DNA of 28,040 nucleotides from assembly GCA_003254885.1 (NCBI GenBank), contig QANT01001229.1, forward strand, positions 1 to 28,040, in the 5' to 3' direction. Within the stretch, counting starts at the first letter, position 1; each line of letters starts with the position of its first letter. The notes below the pieces were generated by a model. That model worked only from the letters and a program-made list of their open reading frames with translations. It was not told where the DNA came from and ran no database searches. Positions 1 through 10,920 of this stretch are shown here, one piece after another. The stretch is from Purshia tridentata. Taxonomy: Eukaryota > Streptophyta > Magnoliopsida > Rosales > Rosaceae. Both the position numbers and the translations under genes were made by a program.

Positions 1-581
1 CACTCTGCTATAAAAAGATAATTTACCTCCACGCAGAGGGGGACGGAGACAATGGAAAAAATGAAGAAACACACTGAATCTGGACTCATTTTGGCATCGG
101 AGTGTTTTTTGCAGGTACACCCCCCTCCGCATTTGTGGGCGACGACTGAAGATGGAATTTGGCTTCTCAAGATGATCGTGAACAATTTTTGTTGACCAAT
201 TATCATTACTGGAGATTTTTGGCATCAACAATATTAATTTCACAAGTCAAAAATTTCTAGAATTTCTCTAGAAAGAAATAATTTTTGTCTCTGACTTTCT
301 TTAATTAGTTTGTTTTCTTCAGCAACGCCAATTACAATGCACTTTACCAATTGAGCTAGCATGGATGGAACAGACTACATCTATTTTGTCCTCAATATGT
401 AGTGTACTCCCATGCACTCTTGGTTAATAATTGATGGCTAATTGGCCATAGTGGAGTAGTATGTCCATTTCTTTTTTCTTTCATGTGTGTAGAGAAGATA
501 AAATACTATCTTATATACTTTATGTGATATCACCTCCAATTGGATGCTTGAAATGCTTATTGTTAGATATCGTGTCCCAAA
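1..581. other. Left flank, no gene found
   Basis: I see no supportable coding region. The first 250 bases have a more balanced composition than the rest and contain CTATAAAAAG at about 8-17, which gives them the look of retroelement or LTR debris, but no element ends are visible. At 341-358 the minus strand reads TAGCTCAATTGGTAAAGT, which resembles the D-arm/A-box half of a plant tRNA. No B-box, acceptor stem or second half follows. The stretch lies outside the duplicated block that begins at about 582. Confidence 0.5.
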
Positions 582-599
582 AACTTAAGTTCTCATGTG

Positions 600-1072
600 A
601 ATTAGGAATGCTGCAAACAAAGCTTTGATAACAAGTTACACAACCATTGTGCCCCAAAAGCTTGAGTCGTCAAGGAATAGGCTAACAATGTATATTAAGC
701 TAACATTCACTTCAATGTCGAATAGTCATGATTGTATGGTTGCGATATGGTTAGCTTCTGCATTTCCTGAGTTACTAACTGTTGGTTTGAAAATTGAGTC
801 ACCATTTAGGATTCAAGACTCGTGAAATTACAAAGTGTATAAATGACTGGGGAATTGGTAATGGCTTCCTGCAAGGTCAGAGAAGAGAATGCCTGCATGG
901 GGGTATACTTCTGAAGAAGTTCTGTTTTGGATTCATTGAGTGAAGAAATGACCTTTTCTTTGACTTTTTCCTGTGTCATATACTGTGGGAGCAGAGTTTG
1001 GCGGATAGTAATGTTCATTTTTGCTTACTTCTGGTGCAATTAAATTAATTTTATTCATAAAAAAAGCATAGA
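600..1072. mobile_element. Degenerate retroelement-like fragment, copy 1
   Basis: This stretch closely matches 10190-10920 with internal deletions. It contains short open frames that I do not recognise and ends near TTTTATTCATAAAAAAAGC, a tail like those at the 3' ends of plant retroelements. In the copy at 10202-10213 the same position holds a sequence close to a tRNA-iMet primer-binding site. The class (LTR or LINE) is undecided. It lies downstream of gene A's 3' end, in opposite or unknown orientation. No intact protein is present. Confidence 0.3.
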
Positions 1073-1200
1073 TTCACTAAGCACACTTTTTTTTTATTTT
1101 ATGGCGCTATCCACAAGGATGTCTTATTATTTTGCCAAAGCTAGGAAACAGAAGGGTTGAAGTGGCCTGAAAAGTCCTTTTCATATACATTAACCTTTAC

Positions 1201-1206
1201 TTTATT
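1201..1206 (-). promoter_or_regulatory. Putative polyadenylation signal of gene A
   Basis: The plus strand TTTATT is AATAAA on the gene strand, about 62 bases past the TAA stop of gene A. The spacing is plausible for a plant near-upstream element, and a similar element occurs in the gene B flank. There is no transcript evidence. Confidence 0.45.
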
Positions 1207-1267
1207 TGTTATTTCATTTGGAGCCAAGAATATAACCATGTTTCTACATACATCTGAATCCACACAG

Positions 1268-4200
1268 TTACAAAGAGAGAGGCAATGGAACCATATTACG
1301 GTATTCTGCGAGAGCCCAAATTGGGAAGATATTCCTGTATGCGGCGTAGTGTAACATGGCATTCCTCATGAAAACTCCCATCACTTCCTGTCATGAGGAG
1401 AAAAGAGTAAAAATGAGTAACCTGTGGCTTGGACTTAGTAAGTAAACAATAAAAAAACAGAAATTCAAGCTTGTAAAAAAGTATGATATCCTTTTCCATT
1501 TTCCCCTGCTGCATAATATATATTGTTGAAGAACTGTACCTGTTGAGGGAAATCGCCATTTTCCAGTTGAGAATTAATCAACAGCTTTGCAGCTCGGTGA
1601 ATAGGAGTAGGGTCTCTCTCAACCTATTATTTAAAAATGAAAAAAAATAAAATAAAATCAGTTTGAAAATTTAGGTCGGTGAATATAATGTGTACAAGAA
1701 AAAGAACTGGGGAAGTAGCACATAGATGTATAAATCATGTACTAACCTGTCCACTATGAATTAAACCCATCATTCCCATTGCAGTCTGCACCAAATTCGA
1801 CCGGTCACCTTCAAGAGGTGTATAGATCTGTATTACCAATTCCAGAGAATAATTTGAGTTTATTTTGGTCAAGAGAGAACAATCTCATACTTCATTTACC
1901 AATGAATCTAAGATAAATAGAGGCACAGTATATCTTGGAGTGCATAAGCTGGTCCAATTGATATTTGATGGTTAAGGATAAAATGAGTACTCCAGAAACA
2001 AAGCCAATAAACCCCAGTCCACACATAATTAAGGTAAAAGGGGAAGAAGAAAAAGAAAGAGAAAGAGAAACTGTACCTTGTTTGTACAGGAAGTGTAGCT
2101 CTCTCCCCAACCACCATCATCTCTCTGTGTTTTGAGTAAAAACTCAACTCCTCTGCGTACAGCCTCACAGTTATAGTAAGTCTTGCCAGCAGCCTCTAAC
2201 CCTCTAATTGCAAACCATGTTCCATACATGAAGCAGATTCCCCAGTTTCCATACCTGCGAAAATGCTTTTCTATTTTAGTTTATTTCTCTAACACAAGAT
2301 AAACATAAATACGTCATAAAATTTTATTTTAGGCAAATATACCATGATCCATCAGGCTTTTGTGTGTCTTCAATGAACACTGCGGCATTGGTGATGAAGT
2401 TATCAATCTGTTTCTTTCTATGGCCAGGGTATAACTTTCTAAACAAAGCTAATGCCTGGATTGAAGACGAGGTGCACTCTGTATAGCTGCATGACTCTTA
2501 TGTTAGTCTTCAAGGAATGTGGTACTCTACAGAATAAAGAATTACAGAATGGAGTGTGGGGTCAAGAATTACTCGTATTCAATGACGATATCCTCCATAA
2601 ATTCTACAGGATTGAGCCACTTGAGGAGAATAATTGAATACAGGCATGTCAGGATAATTGAATATAAAACAGTGGAATTTAAAAATATTTGGTCATTTAT
2701 AAGATTTTCTTTATCTACCTCCAACCATTTTGGGGCTCCTGTTGGCTCCCAGGCTGATACACCACCATTTGGACTCTGATTCAAATCATACAATTGAGGA
2801 TATTAGTACCATGATGTACTTCTGATATAATAAGTACTAATGAGAAAATACAAATAAGTGAGTTTCTCCATTTCATGGATCAATAAGTGAGAAGGAGGAC
2901 AAACTGGTAATAGAATCTAATCCTCACCTGCAGAGAAAGTATGACATTGACAGCATCATAAAAACGCTCAGGTTCCATCTGCTCACCAACTATTTGTGGT
3001 GGCATCATTGATAACAATAGGCAACACTGTGCAATATAACAATGGTATATGCGGTAAGCATTATATAATTGTTATGGCTAAGGCTCAACCCTCAACTTGT
3101 GAAAGCATATGAGCCAAAAGAAGTACCTCCAGAGCTTCTGCAGTACAGTCAGAAACTTGCCATCCATGGTCTCGATCAGAGAAAGTCCATGCTCCTTTAG
3201 AAATGTGACGAAAATGGGCTAAAAAGTCACCAGAAGGATTTTCCCTAACCTAAAACATTATGAGTGAATGAATATTTTAGCTGACAGAAAATGTAGAAGG
3301 AGAAAATAAGACGCTTCATGAACAAAGTATATAGTAAACAGAGAAGTACATAAAATAACAGAAACCTGAGATTTCTTCAGGTAATCATGTGCTTTCTTAA
3401 GTACAAATCCAAGTTCCTCAGTGAGATTTCCAGCAACCAAAGCTTGAATGGAAAGACTCGCATCCCACACCTGACTACCAAAACTCTGCATATGAATAGA
3501 AAGTATCTCAGACCAAAAAAATGAATAAAAAAGAATAGAAAGTATCAAACTCAGTACTTTGGTGGCCCAAGTAGCAGTTCCAACCAATTTGAACTTAAAA
3601 CCTGATCATAGTCAGGGGAAATAGTTATATAAACCTGCGTTGTAATTCCATCTTCTGCCACCCAAACGTAATCTGCAACCCTTGCAAGATGCTTTTTATA
3701 AGATTCACCATTCGGATCTTCAGCCCAGCAAGCAAGCATATTTAATGGCTGCCATATTCAAATGACAGTATGTTACAAAAAACAGCAGACATATCTAGCT
3801 TCACTGAACTAATAATCTGATTACCTTTTCGACACCTCCAATTGTAATGTATCGACTATTCTCATCTTCATAATGAATGTGTTCAATCGTTTGCTTAAGA
3901 GCCTTCTCTCTCAACTTTTTGAAGGGCCAACAAGCAAGAAGAGGCTCACAAATTATGTATAGACTATCCCACATTACACATTGTAACTTACCATGGGGAT
4001 AGTAGTTATCCTCCTGCATTAAAAATATGCATGACATAAAGTTTTCAATAACATAAAAATGCTGCACTATTATATGAATCAAAATTAAAGGTGCAAACCA
4101 TGTAAACTCACCTTTGCACACAGATGGCGCACCTTGCTCCATTGAATTTCACTGTAAGGTTCATTATAGATTTCTTCTCTCAATTCTAGAATGAGAGGTG

Positions 4201-6945
4201 TGATGGGACCAACAAATCTTTTTCCAAACAAATATGACATAGGCAAGTAAGTCAACCGACAATAACACAACAATTTTGCTGCACATATAAAGTGTTAATT
4301 AGAATGAGAAATTTAAGAACCATAGAAACTTGTATCTAAGTATTACATATCTAAAGAAGGGAAAGAAAGACATCTAATTATCACCCAGGCTACAAAAGAG
4401 ATAGTCCACTTCCAAGTCAAGTTACAATCTTTTCATTGAACATAAAATGTACAAATTTTCAAAGTTCAAGCAGTAAAAGAAATTGTGCAAACCTGGATGA
4501 AAAGGGAGCAAAGATGGGTAGGCCCAAAACTCTGGGGGCATAGGGTTGCTTCCCTCCCAATCATACACACCAAGTATCTATAATAGAAGACAAATTTAAC
4601 CATCTGAGACAGACTGCAATAAGTACTCTACTGAGAATAAGATTACTATCGGAGTAAATATGAAAAGTGGTCCTACTGCCATCCAAGTCTTTCCCCAAGA
4701 TGATGAATGTGTTGCACCACCATGATCAAGAATCCACTTCCTTGCCCTTGTGCAAGCATTGTCTATTCCCCCATCGGGTCCTTCTCCAAGTAGACGCATA
4801 CAAATGTAGTTGAGAAGTGTACAAAACATCATACTTGGAGCCTGTATGTCTAATCCCCAACCACCATCTTTGTTCTACAAAATAATGAGTTTTCTACGTA
4901 GGGTTAAATAAAGAAAGAAACTACACGCTAATACCCAGGCATTTCAGTAAAACCCCATCACCGTTTGGAGGTGCGGTGGCTAGGGAATACCACACAATAA
5001 TAAGCTTTATAATCTAGAAAACAGAAACAGAATTGATGTTCATTTAAGAAAATACATATCACACATAAGCACTATTACCTGGTGATTATAGATGTACCTA
5101 AGCATTTCCTTACAATGCTCCGCAGAGAAAGCGATATTAAGATGCCCTGTAATATACAGGGCCATGACCTGCATTTTGTGGGAAAAAAGAAAAACGAAAT
5201 GGTGAAAATTAGTATTAAAATCTAATTTGCTCCAAAATCCAGATGTTAACATGATTGTTTTGCACTTTGTTTTTGGCAATTTGACAAAAGCATGTTACTT
5301 TATGGTGAAAATCACTATTCAAATCCAATTGCTCCAAAACCCAGGCTTACCAATTTCATCTACAGCATGATTTTGCAGTTTAAATAACATATGATTGTTT
5401 GGTCCTTTTTTTTTTTTTGGCAATTTGGCAAAAGCAAGTTAATTTTACATGTTGTTGCATATATTGTGGGATTGAAGAGTAGTGCTCACCATGGGAGGAA
5501 CGTAAAACATAGGGCCAGCAATTTGAGCAGGCCAATGGCCATGGGGTGATTGCAAGGCAGACCAGAAAGTAGCAGCCCTTCTGAATGCAGCTGTGGCCTT
5601 TTCATATCTGCAAGATTCCTCATCACCATCCTCTACCTTTACTTGGGGAATTGCTTGTTTGAAGTTTTTCTCTCTTAGAAGCTAAAGAACATAATATTTG
5701 AAAACAAAAACAAAACTTAATCATGCCGATATGATTATGCTGTTAATCACAAATTGTAAATGTGTTTTCCTAGAGAAGAGTTATGAATTAATTATGATTA
5801 CTATATAGGACCATATCGAGGGAAACTAAATAGTGTTATGATTACTGTATAGAATTTTGATGATTAGAGTACTGAGTCAGCTTACAGTTACTTATGGCTG
5901 TTGTGCCGGCTCAGTTATTAGTTAGTGTCCTAAGCTACTGTTAGTTGTGATTAGTGAGTGTCGGTTGGCTTAAGGCATGATTCACTTGTTATTAAGCTCA
6001 GCTATATATTGTAATCCGTCTCTCTCTGTACACAGTATGAAAAAAATATTATAATACAATAGTCATATTCTTCTTCATTTTCTCTCTTCTCTCTCTAGAT
6101 TTCTCAGTAACCAAACACCTATTTTCTGTATCAAACCATGAATGAAATCATGTATGTGAGTATCTCACAACGGAAATGAGAAGAATTGTCAAATAATAAA
6201 TAATCTTTAATTTGCACCTTCCTACCTATTATTAATTAATTATAAAATTAAATCCTTAAACTTCTTTCACGTTATGTGGCACCATATGTGTCCGTCCCAG
6301 GTTATGTGGCACCATTTGTGTTCATCCCATATTACCATGTGTGTCTATCCCATCTTTTGTGACTCTATCGGCAAGAGCTTCCACTTGGGAAGGCAAAGGA
6401 TATATACTACAAAAATCAAACTCTGATGAAATTAAATAAATAGTTAATCATTTGATCTGTAATTCATTTTTATGTTATGATGGGTATATACCCATATATG
6501 ATTTCTATGGGTTCTCTCTCTATATATTATAGAGATTGTACACTCTGTCATCAGCTAAAATAGTCTCAATATAATTACAATATTATTATTTCATATGAGA
6601 AAACTTGCATGTAAATATGTAATAAGTGTAAACATTTTTTCTTTCATAATAACTAGTTAACTAATATGTAAGGAGAAAAAATGTATACACACCCGTTACA
6701 TACAAATTTTTTTAAACTCATACATAGTTGATTGTGCGTACCTGCATTCTGCAGAGGAGGTCACTGCAAGCCTTTTGCTGGTGACGATTGTTGTAAAAAT
6801 GTTGACGAACGTCTTCAACCTGAGCTCGCTCCTCAGGTGTGCCTGCATGAGGGTCAAACTCCCATGTCTGCCTTCCCACAAAGTCGTTTGTGCTGAATAG
6901 GTAAGGGTCCTTTGCACCTTCAGCTCCAAACTTAAGCTTCCACAT
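1268..6945 (-). CDS. Gene A: oxidosqualene cyclase, pentacyclic triterpene synthase type (intact, 18 exons)
   Basis: Encodes a 763-residue OSC that would cyclise 2,3-oxidosqualene to a triterpene alcohol on the ER membrane; the family is normally about 755-770 residues. Exons: 6945-6742, 5681-5490, 5168-5079, 4874-4677, 4577-4493, 4278-4112, 4013-3825, 3748-3635, 3485-3366, 3249-3127, 3026-2928, 2775-2719, 2619-2573, 2486-2343, 2254-2077, 1827-1747, 1623-1540, 1387-1268 (stop TAA). All introns are GT-AG and phases join without a frameshift. The start ATG (6945-6943) opens the family N-terminus MWKLKFG…. The catalytic motif DCTAE is at residues 487-491, and QW-type motifs occur (QNKDGGW, QKPDGSW, QRDDGGW). 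The product motif reads LLCYCR (259-264), with Leu where beta-amyrin synthases have Trp and lupeol synthases have Leu. Oddities: QAPSMMF where the family has a GHS-type motif, ITIGGVEK where family members have Cys, and DLLCRMQ for DLLWRMQ. The exact product is not predictable; lupeol-like or mixed is my best inference. Confidence 0.95.
5873..6106 (+). mobile_element. Truncated solo LTR in intron 1 of gene A
   Basis: The tract has a TATA-like CTATATATTGTAAT, a CT-rich end and a terminal …GATTTCTCA, the layout of a plant Copia-type LTR on the plus strand, antisense to the gene. The fuller copy in gene B starts TGTTAATCAG and ends in CA. About 34 bases of the 5' end are missing here. Gene C's intron 1 lacks the element, so intron 1 is about 1,060 bp here and only 648 bp in C. 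Confidence 0.5.
6271..6353. repeat. 30-bp minisatellite-like repeat in intron 1 of gene A
   Basis: Two clear 30-bp units, 6271-6300 and 6301-6330, each begin GTTATGTGGCACCAT; a third, degenerate unit follows. Gene B intron 1 has the same array at 16336-16395 onward. Gene C has a single related unit near 24713. Confidence 0.6.
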
Positions 6946-8499
6946 TTTTCAGTCAATCTTTGATGATCTTTGTGAACTTAGCTAGAGATGGTTGTGAACT
7001 TATGATCTATTATAAGAAGCCTCCCATATATATATACTACGTAAAGGGCATATGGCCGATCCATTAAGTGTTAATTAAGACATGTTGCATGGGAATAGTT
7101 GACCAAAATGAAGCGTACAAACGTACACAAATAATACACACTTTCCTAAAGGACTAAACAAAATATATGGTGTCAACTTGAAACATATATATATGTCTGG
7201 TCCACTTATGTACTTTCTTTCTGTTCACCTTTTTCAAAGAGTCTTGACTTACTGTATACTTCATCTATTTTACTCTCACCTTGTTAAAAATTGATGGCCA
7301 ATAGGCGATAGATGGTGACATATTATGTCTAAAATCAAACTTAAAGTTTAGGGACAAATTGGTGTGATAAATGTGCTAGTATGGTGCGTGAGCGTGACAG
7401 CAAGAAATAAAATGTGCTAGTATATTAGTGAAAAACAAAATGTACGTGTTAGTGTGGTTCAGCATGATTAAAATGTATGGCGTGCAATGATTGAGATAGG
7501 TTAAAGAGGAAGACAACAAAAGAGTACCACAAGATTAGAAAATCTTATATTTATGAAAAAACACAAAAAACTTGTATGATTCCAGCGTATAGTATAGTGA
7601 TTTCTCTTAAGATTATGGTCAATATGGTGTGAATTGTGATGAAATCTTTTATTTTAGTACATGTTTTTGTTTGCTAAATTTTTCTTAAAGCCTGTCTTGT
7701 CGTGAAAGCTTTGTCAAATAAGGAAAGGCCAAGGATTTTAGTGATTTCTTTGTAGATTGTTAATGGCTTGACCGTCTGTTATATTATTAATTATTATTTT
7801 GCTTCCTTTTAGGGAGAAAAAACTCTTTTATAACAACAGAAGTTAATTAAAATTGTGTATTTAACAAAAAAAACTCATAATTCACCGAATCGGATTCTCT
7901 ATTCCCATTAAAGATAATAATATTTGATAAATTAAAAGCTCAAATTATTATGCATTAAAAGTTTAAAACCATATATATACAGATTATTCTTTTTAGTTTT
8001 TTTTTTTTTCGAATTCTCATCGTCGAGAGCTTAGTAGTGAATTTCTTATTACAGTTGAGAGAGCTTGGAACCGTTTTCTCTGTTGATTTTTAGGGTACTT
8101 TCCCGACAATTTACCTCATACGCTCTTAGAGTGTAGAATGAGACTTGTGAAGGCTGCATGTTAGCCGACAAACCAATGCCAAGCTCTCTGGAGAGGAAGA
8201 AAATGATAGTGCTAAGCACTCGGTAACGCAACTAAACACTCAGTGCTGGAAATCCTAAAAAAAAAAAATTTGAAGGCGTCCATTACAAAGAGTATATATA
8301 TATATATAAACAGACATGATTATATGCAAGGCTGATATCCAAACCAAAGAAAAAGAGAGGACTATACCCCTTTTATTTCCATATAGCCATTTATATATTA
8401 ACCTTTACTTTGGTTTTCTTTTCTTTTTATTGTTTCACTTGGCACCAAGCATACAACCATGGGTCTACTTACATCTGAATCTACACAACTACACAACAA
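6946..8499. other. Gene A upstream region and spacer, no gene
   Basis: Contains the leader and core promoter of gene A, a promoter-like module at about 7045-7190 (with GTGTTAATTAAGACATG) that recurs at 9985-10125, 25385-25525 and 26805-26950, and then the 3' flank of the deleted C-type gene. From about 7193 to 8499 it is collinear with 18768-20077, the gene B to gene C spacer. A tract near 8010-8260 (matched at 19600-19855), with repeated GCACTCGGT-like words, looks transposon-derived, but I cannot name it. Small open frames here are not conserved proteins. Confidence 0.6.
7026..7036 (-). promoter_or_regulatory. TATA box of gene A
   Basis: A run of alternating TA reads TATATATATAT on the gene strand, followed by GGGAGGCTTCTT, about 85 bases upstream of the ATG at 6945. 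The downstream GGGAGGCTTCTT block is shared by genes B and C, so this looks like the common core promoter. A leader of roughly 50-60 nt would follow. Confidence 0.55.
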
Positions 8500-8619
8500 C
8501 TACACAGAAAGAGGCAATTGAACCATATTACGGTATTCTGCGAGTGCCCAAATTGGAAAAATATTCCTGTATGCTGCGTAGTGTAACATGGCATTCTTCA
8601 TGAAAACACCCATCACTTC
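8500..8619 (-). pseudogene. Orphan terminal exon (exon 18) of a deleted C-type OSC
   Basis: This 120-bp segment encodes a complete OSC exon 18 in frame. It runs from [10 protein letters not shown] after a TGACAG acceptor to …[11 protein letters not shown] and a TAG stop at 8500-8502. It is almost the same as exon 18 of gene C (20078-20197), including the Q before the final LPL, and differs more from genes A and B. The rest of the gene is missing: intron 17 follows only to about 8747, then the sequence jumps to the upstream flank of a C-type gene. The exon is intact but cannot make an enzyme on its own. Confidence 0.9.
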
Positions 8620-8747
8620 CTGTCATGAGGAGAACAAGAGAAAAAGATGAGTGACCAGTACTGGCCGGCTACGCATTAACTTAGTAATTAAACACTAATT
8701 AAAAATCAGAAATTCATGCACAATGTATATATAGTGTTTAAGTATCT

Positions 8748-8770
8748 TCTCATGTTATACAATTGATTGT
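8748..8770. other. Deletion junction removing the ghost C gene body
   Basis: Left of 8747 the sequence follows gene C intron 17 up to 20326. Right of 8771 it follows the gene C upstream flank from 25587. The roughly 23 bases between match neither side clearly and may be filler or divergence. The counterpart missing here spans 20327-25586, about 5.26 kb, i.e. exons 1-17 plus the proximal promoter. Confidence 0.8.
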
Positions 8771-10159
8771 ATAAGACAATATATATCATATATGTTATAA
8801 TAAAATGTGCATTGAAGTAATTAATAGTGTTATTTGTGTGAATTAAGCTCATAGAAATTTACTAATTTTTCATCCCATAAGTGGAAATTTTCTTGTATAT
8901 TTCATATATATTATATAAAACATTTACAGGGACCTGAACATATATAGAAGTAAGGAGAGAAGAAGCAGACTTCAATCACACCTTGAATCAAGCCTAAACT
9001 ATTGATAATAGCAAGAAAAACAACTTTCCCTTACTTTGAGGACTAAACACACCACCCTATCAACAAGAATAGCCATGCCGTGCACAACATGGTTTATAAA
9101 TTAGGTAAGAGCAGACAACATGATTCCAATATCTCAACCCTTCGAGTAAAAGTTGATTTGACATAAGATTGATCGTCAAATACAATAATGTGAAGAAACT
9201 TGACTAACTGTATGGCACATACTTCATTGATTTTAATTACTCTCAACTAGTTAATAATTGATGGCCAACTATTGACATAAAGTCACTAAACTTATACTTC
9301 AATTTTAGGGACAAAGTGGTGTATGGTCATATACAGCAAGAAAGAAAAATTTGCTAGTATGTATATAGTGAACACAAAATTTGTTAAACAAAAAGAGTAC
9401 CAAAAGATTTGGAAATCTTATATTTATGAGAACACAAAAAACTTGTATAAATCCAGCATGGTTTGGCGATTTCTCTTAAGATTATAGTCAATGACGTGAT
9501 GATTGATGAAATCCTCTATTTTAGTATATGACTAGAATGATATACCTCTTTCTTATCAGTATAAGACTAGATCTATCAAAGAGGTAGAAACCCAGAAGAA
9601 ACCCACCAGCACGTACTGTCAAACTAAAACGTACTACGCAGGGGACCTCATCTTATCCTTCTCATACCATATTTATAACCATGAGAATCCAAATAGGACT
9701 ACTTTGAAGTATGAACATTAATTTTTTGCTTATTTGCTAAAATTAATGCCCCTTGAAATAAACTTTTTTTTTTTTCACTTTGCTCACTTAAAGTTAAAAT
9801 CTTTCCCTTTTGTCTTCCGAACTTTTCGAATGCTGGACTAGTATAAACTCCATCAATTATCTATAGTTCTAAAACTCCGTTTTGAATGATCTTTAATTAC
9901 ATGGTTTTAAAGAGGAGATGCATAGCTTCTCTGCAGGTCTAAAGCTCCGTTTTGGTTCTATCTATATATATATATATATATATTACATAGAGGGCTTATG
10001 GTCGACCATTTAGTGTTAATTAAGACATGCATTGCATGCCAGTAGTTGACTAAAATGAAACGTATGTACAATAATACACACTTTACTAAAAAGCTAAACA
10101 AAAGATATGGTGTTATACCTTGAAAATTAGCAGACCATTGCGTGTATGCCATAGAATTA
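8771..10159. other. Relict upstream region of the deleted C-type gene, no gene
   Basis: Collinear with 25587-26992, the region upstream of gene C, including a (TA)n tract at about 9963-9983 and the promoter-like module at about 9985-10125. It lacks the 49-bp micro-insertion present at 26140-26188 and the palindromic stretch at 25952-25979. No coding region is supported. Confidence 0.65.
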
Positions 10160-10167
10160 GCAGACCA
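10125..10167. repeat. Segmental-duplication joint with 13-bp direct repeat
   Basis: AATTAGCAGACCA occurs at 10125-10137 and again at 10155-10167. The second copy sits on the point where homology switches from the right end of the duplicated module (matching 26992) to its left end (matching 581). This looks like templated filler at a rearrangement breakpoint. Confidence 0.6.
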
Positions 10168-10201
10168 AACTTAAGTTGTCAAGTGGAGTGCTGCAAACAA
10201 A

Positions 10202-10920
10202 GCTTTGATACCATGTTAGACAACCATTGTGCCCCAAAAGCTTGAGTTGTCAAGGAATGGCCAAACAATGTATGTTAACCTAACATTCACTTCAATGTCG
10301 AATAGTCATGATTGTATGGTTGGGATATGGTTAGCTTCTGCATTTCCCGAGTTACTAACTGTTGGTTTGAAAATTGAGTCACCATTTAGGATTCAAGACT
10401 CATGTGAAATTACAAAGTGTACAAATGACTGGGAATTGGTAATGGCTTCCTGCAAGGTCAGAGAAGAGAATGCCTGCATGGGGGTATACTTCTGAAGAAT
10501 TTCTGTTTTGGATTCATTGAGTGAAGAAATGACCTTTTCTTCGAGTTTTGCCTGTGTCAATGTGTCATAAACTGTGGGAGAAGATTTTGGCGAATAGTAA
10601 TGTTCATTTTTGTCTACAAATTGTGCATCTGATATTCGATGCAGTAAATGTTCATCTTTAACAGCATTTCTAATTCAAGACTCCTGAAGCCAGAAATGAA
10701 TTGCAGCTTCTGCAGCTTGTTGTCAAAGATGTTCAGGAAAAAGCATCATCTTAAAGGATTAGGAATTCCTCTGTAATAGTTGGCAGACAGTTTGTAATTG
10801 TTAAGCTGAGCAGTTTGGATTAGTCTTGTGTTTACTCTTGGTTTGCAGCTAATAGCAAGCTTGCAGCCTGTGTTTTTCTCTATCTTACTTTTGGTGCAAT
10901 TAATTTTTATTAATAAAAAA
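10202..10920. mobile_element. Degenerate retroelement-like fragment, copy 2
   Basis: GCTTTGATACCA at 10202-10213 is, on the minus strand, TGGTATCAAAGC, one base from the tRNA-iMet primer-binding site used by many plant Copia elements. It is followed by TGTTAGAC, as expected for an LTR end. The far end near 10900-10918 (TTTTTATTAATAAAAAAAGC) looks instead like a retroelement 3' tail. The plus-strand frame at 10229-10495 (88 codons) is not a protein I recognise. The element class is uncertain and nothing is intact. Confidence 0.3.

Larger units (their letters stand above)
582..10159. repeat. Tandem segmental duplication, copy 1 (gene A + deleted C-type gene)
   Basis: This block matches 10167-26992 in the same order: retroelement-like fragment, A-type OSC, spacer, C-type terminal exon, C-type upstream region. 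The left edge is set by AAACTTAAGTT near 581, which matches 10167. The right edge is set by the end of homology at 10159, matching 26992 (…AGAATTA). Relative to copy 2 it lacks about 5.26 kb of the C-type gene body and lacks the insertion at about 17190-18768. The boundaries come from reading the repeats by eye, not from an alignment. Confidence 0.8.

Noticed and set aside
341..358. tRNA gene on the minus strand
   Set aside because: Only a D-arm/A-box-like half (TAGCTCAATTGGTAAAGT) is visible. No T-arm, B-box or acceptor stem follows.
2487..2572. Possible loss of the intron 13 acceptor in gene A
   Set aside because: The region differs from gene C, but a TGCAG acceptor remains and exon 14 joins in frame (GA|C TAT ACA GAG TGC), changing only E to D and V to T.
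6271..6353. CRISPR-like array
   Set aside because: Adjacent 30-bp units without spacers, in a plant intron; an ordinary minisatellite.
1268..6945. Cycloartenol or lanosterol synthase identity
   Set aside because: The MxCYCR-type motif keeps Tyr where cycloartenol synthases have His, and the N-terminus and SFGSQ segment fit the pentacyclic triterpene group.
8316..8603. Plus-strand open frame of 95 codons
   Set aside because: Its end is antisense to the orphan OSC exon 18 and the rest is AT-rich 3' flank. There is no protein-like content of its own.
10229..10495. Plus-strand open frame of 88 codons, also seen partly at 625-825
   Set aside because: Repeated because the whole segment is duplicated. 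The copy at 625-825 is interrupted, I recognise no family, and it sits in retroelement-like sequence.
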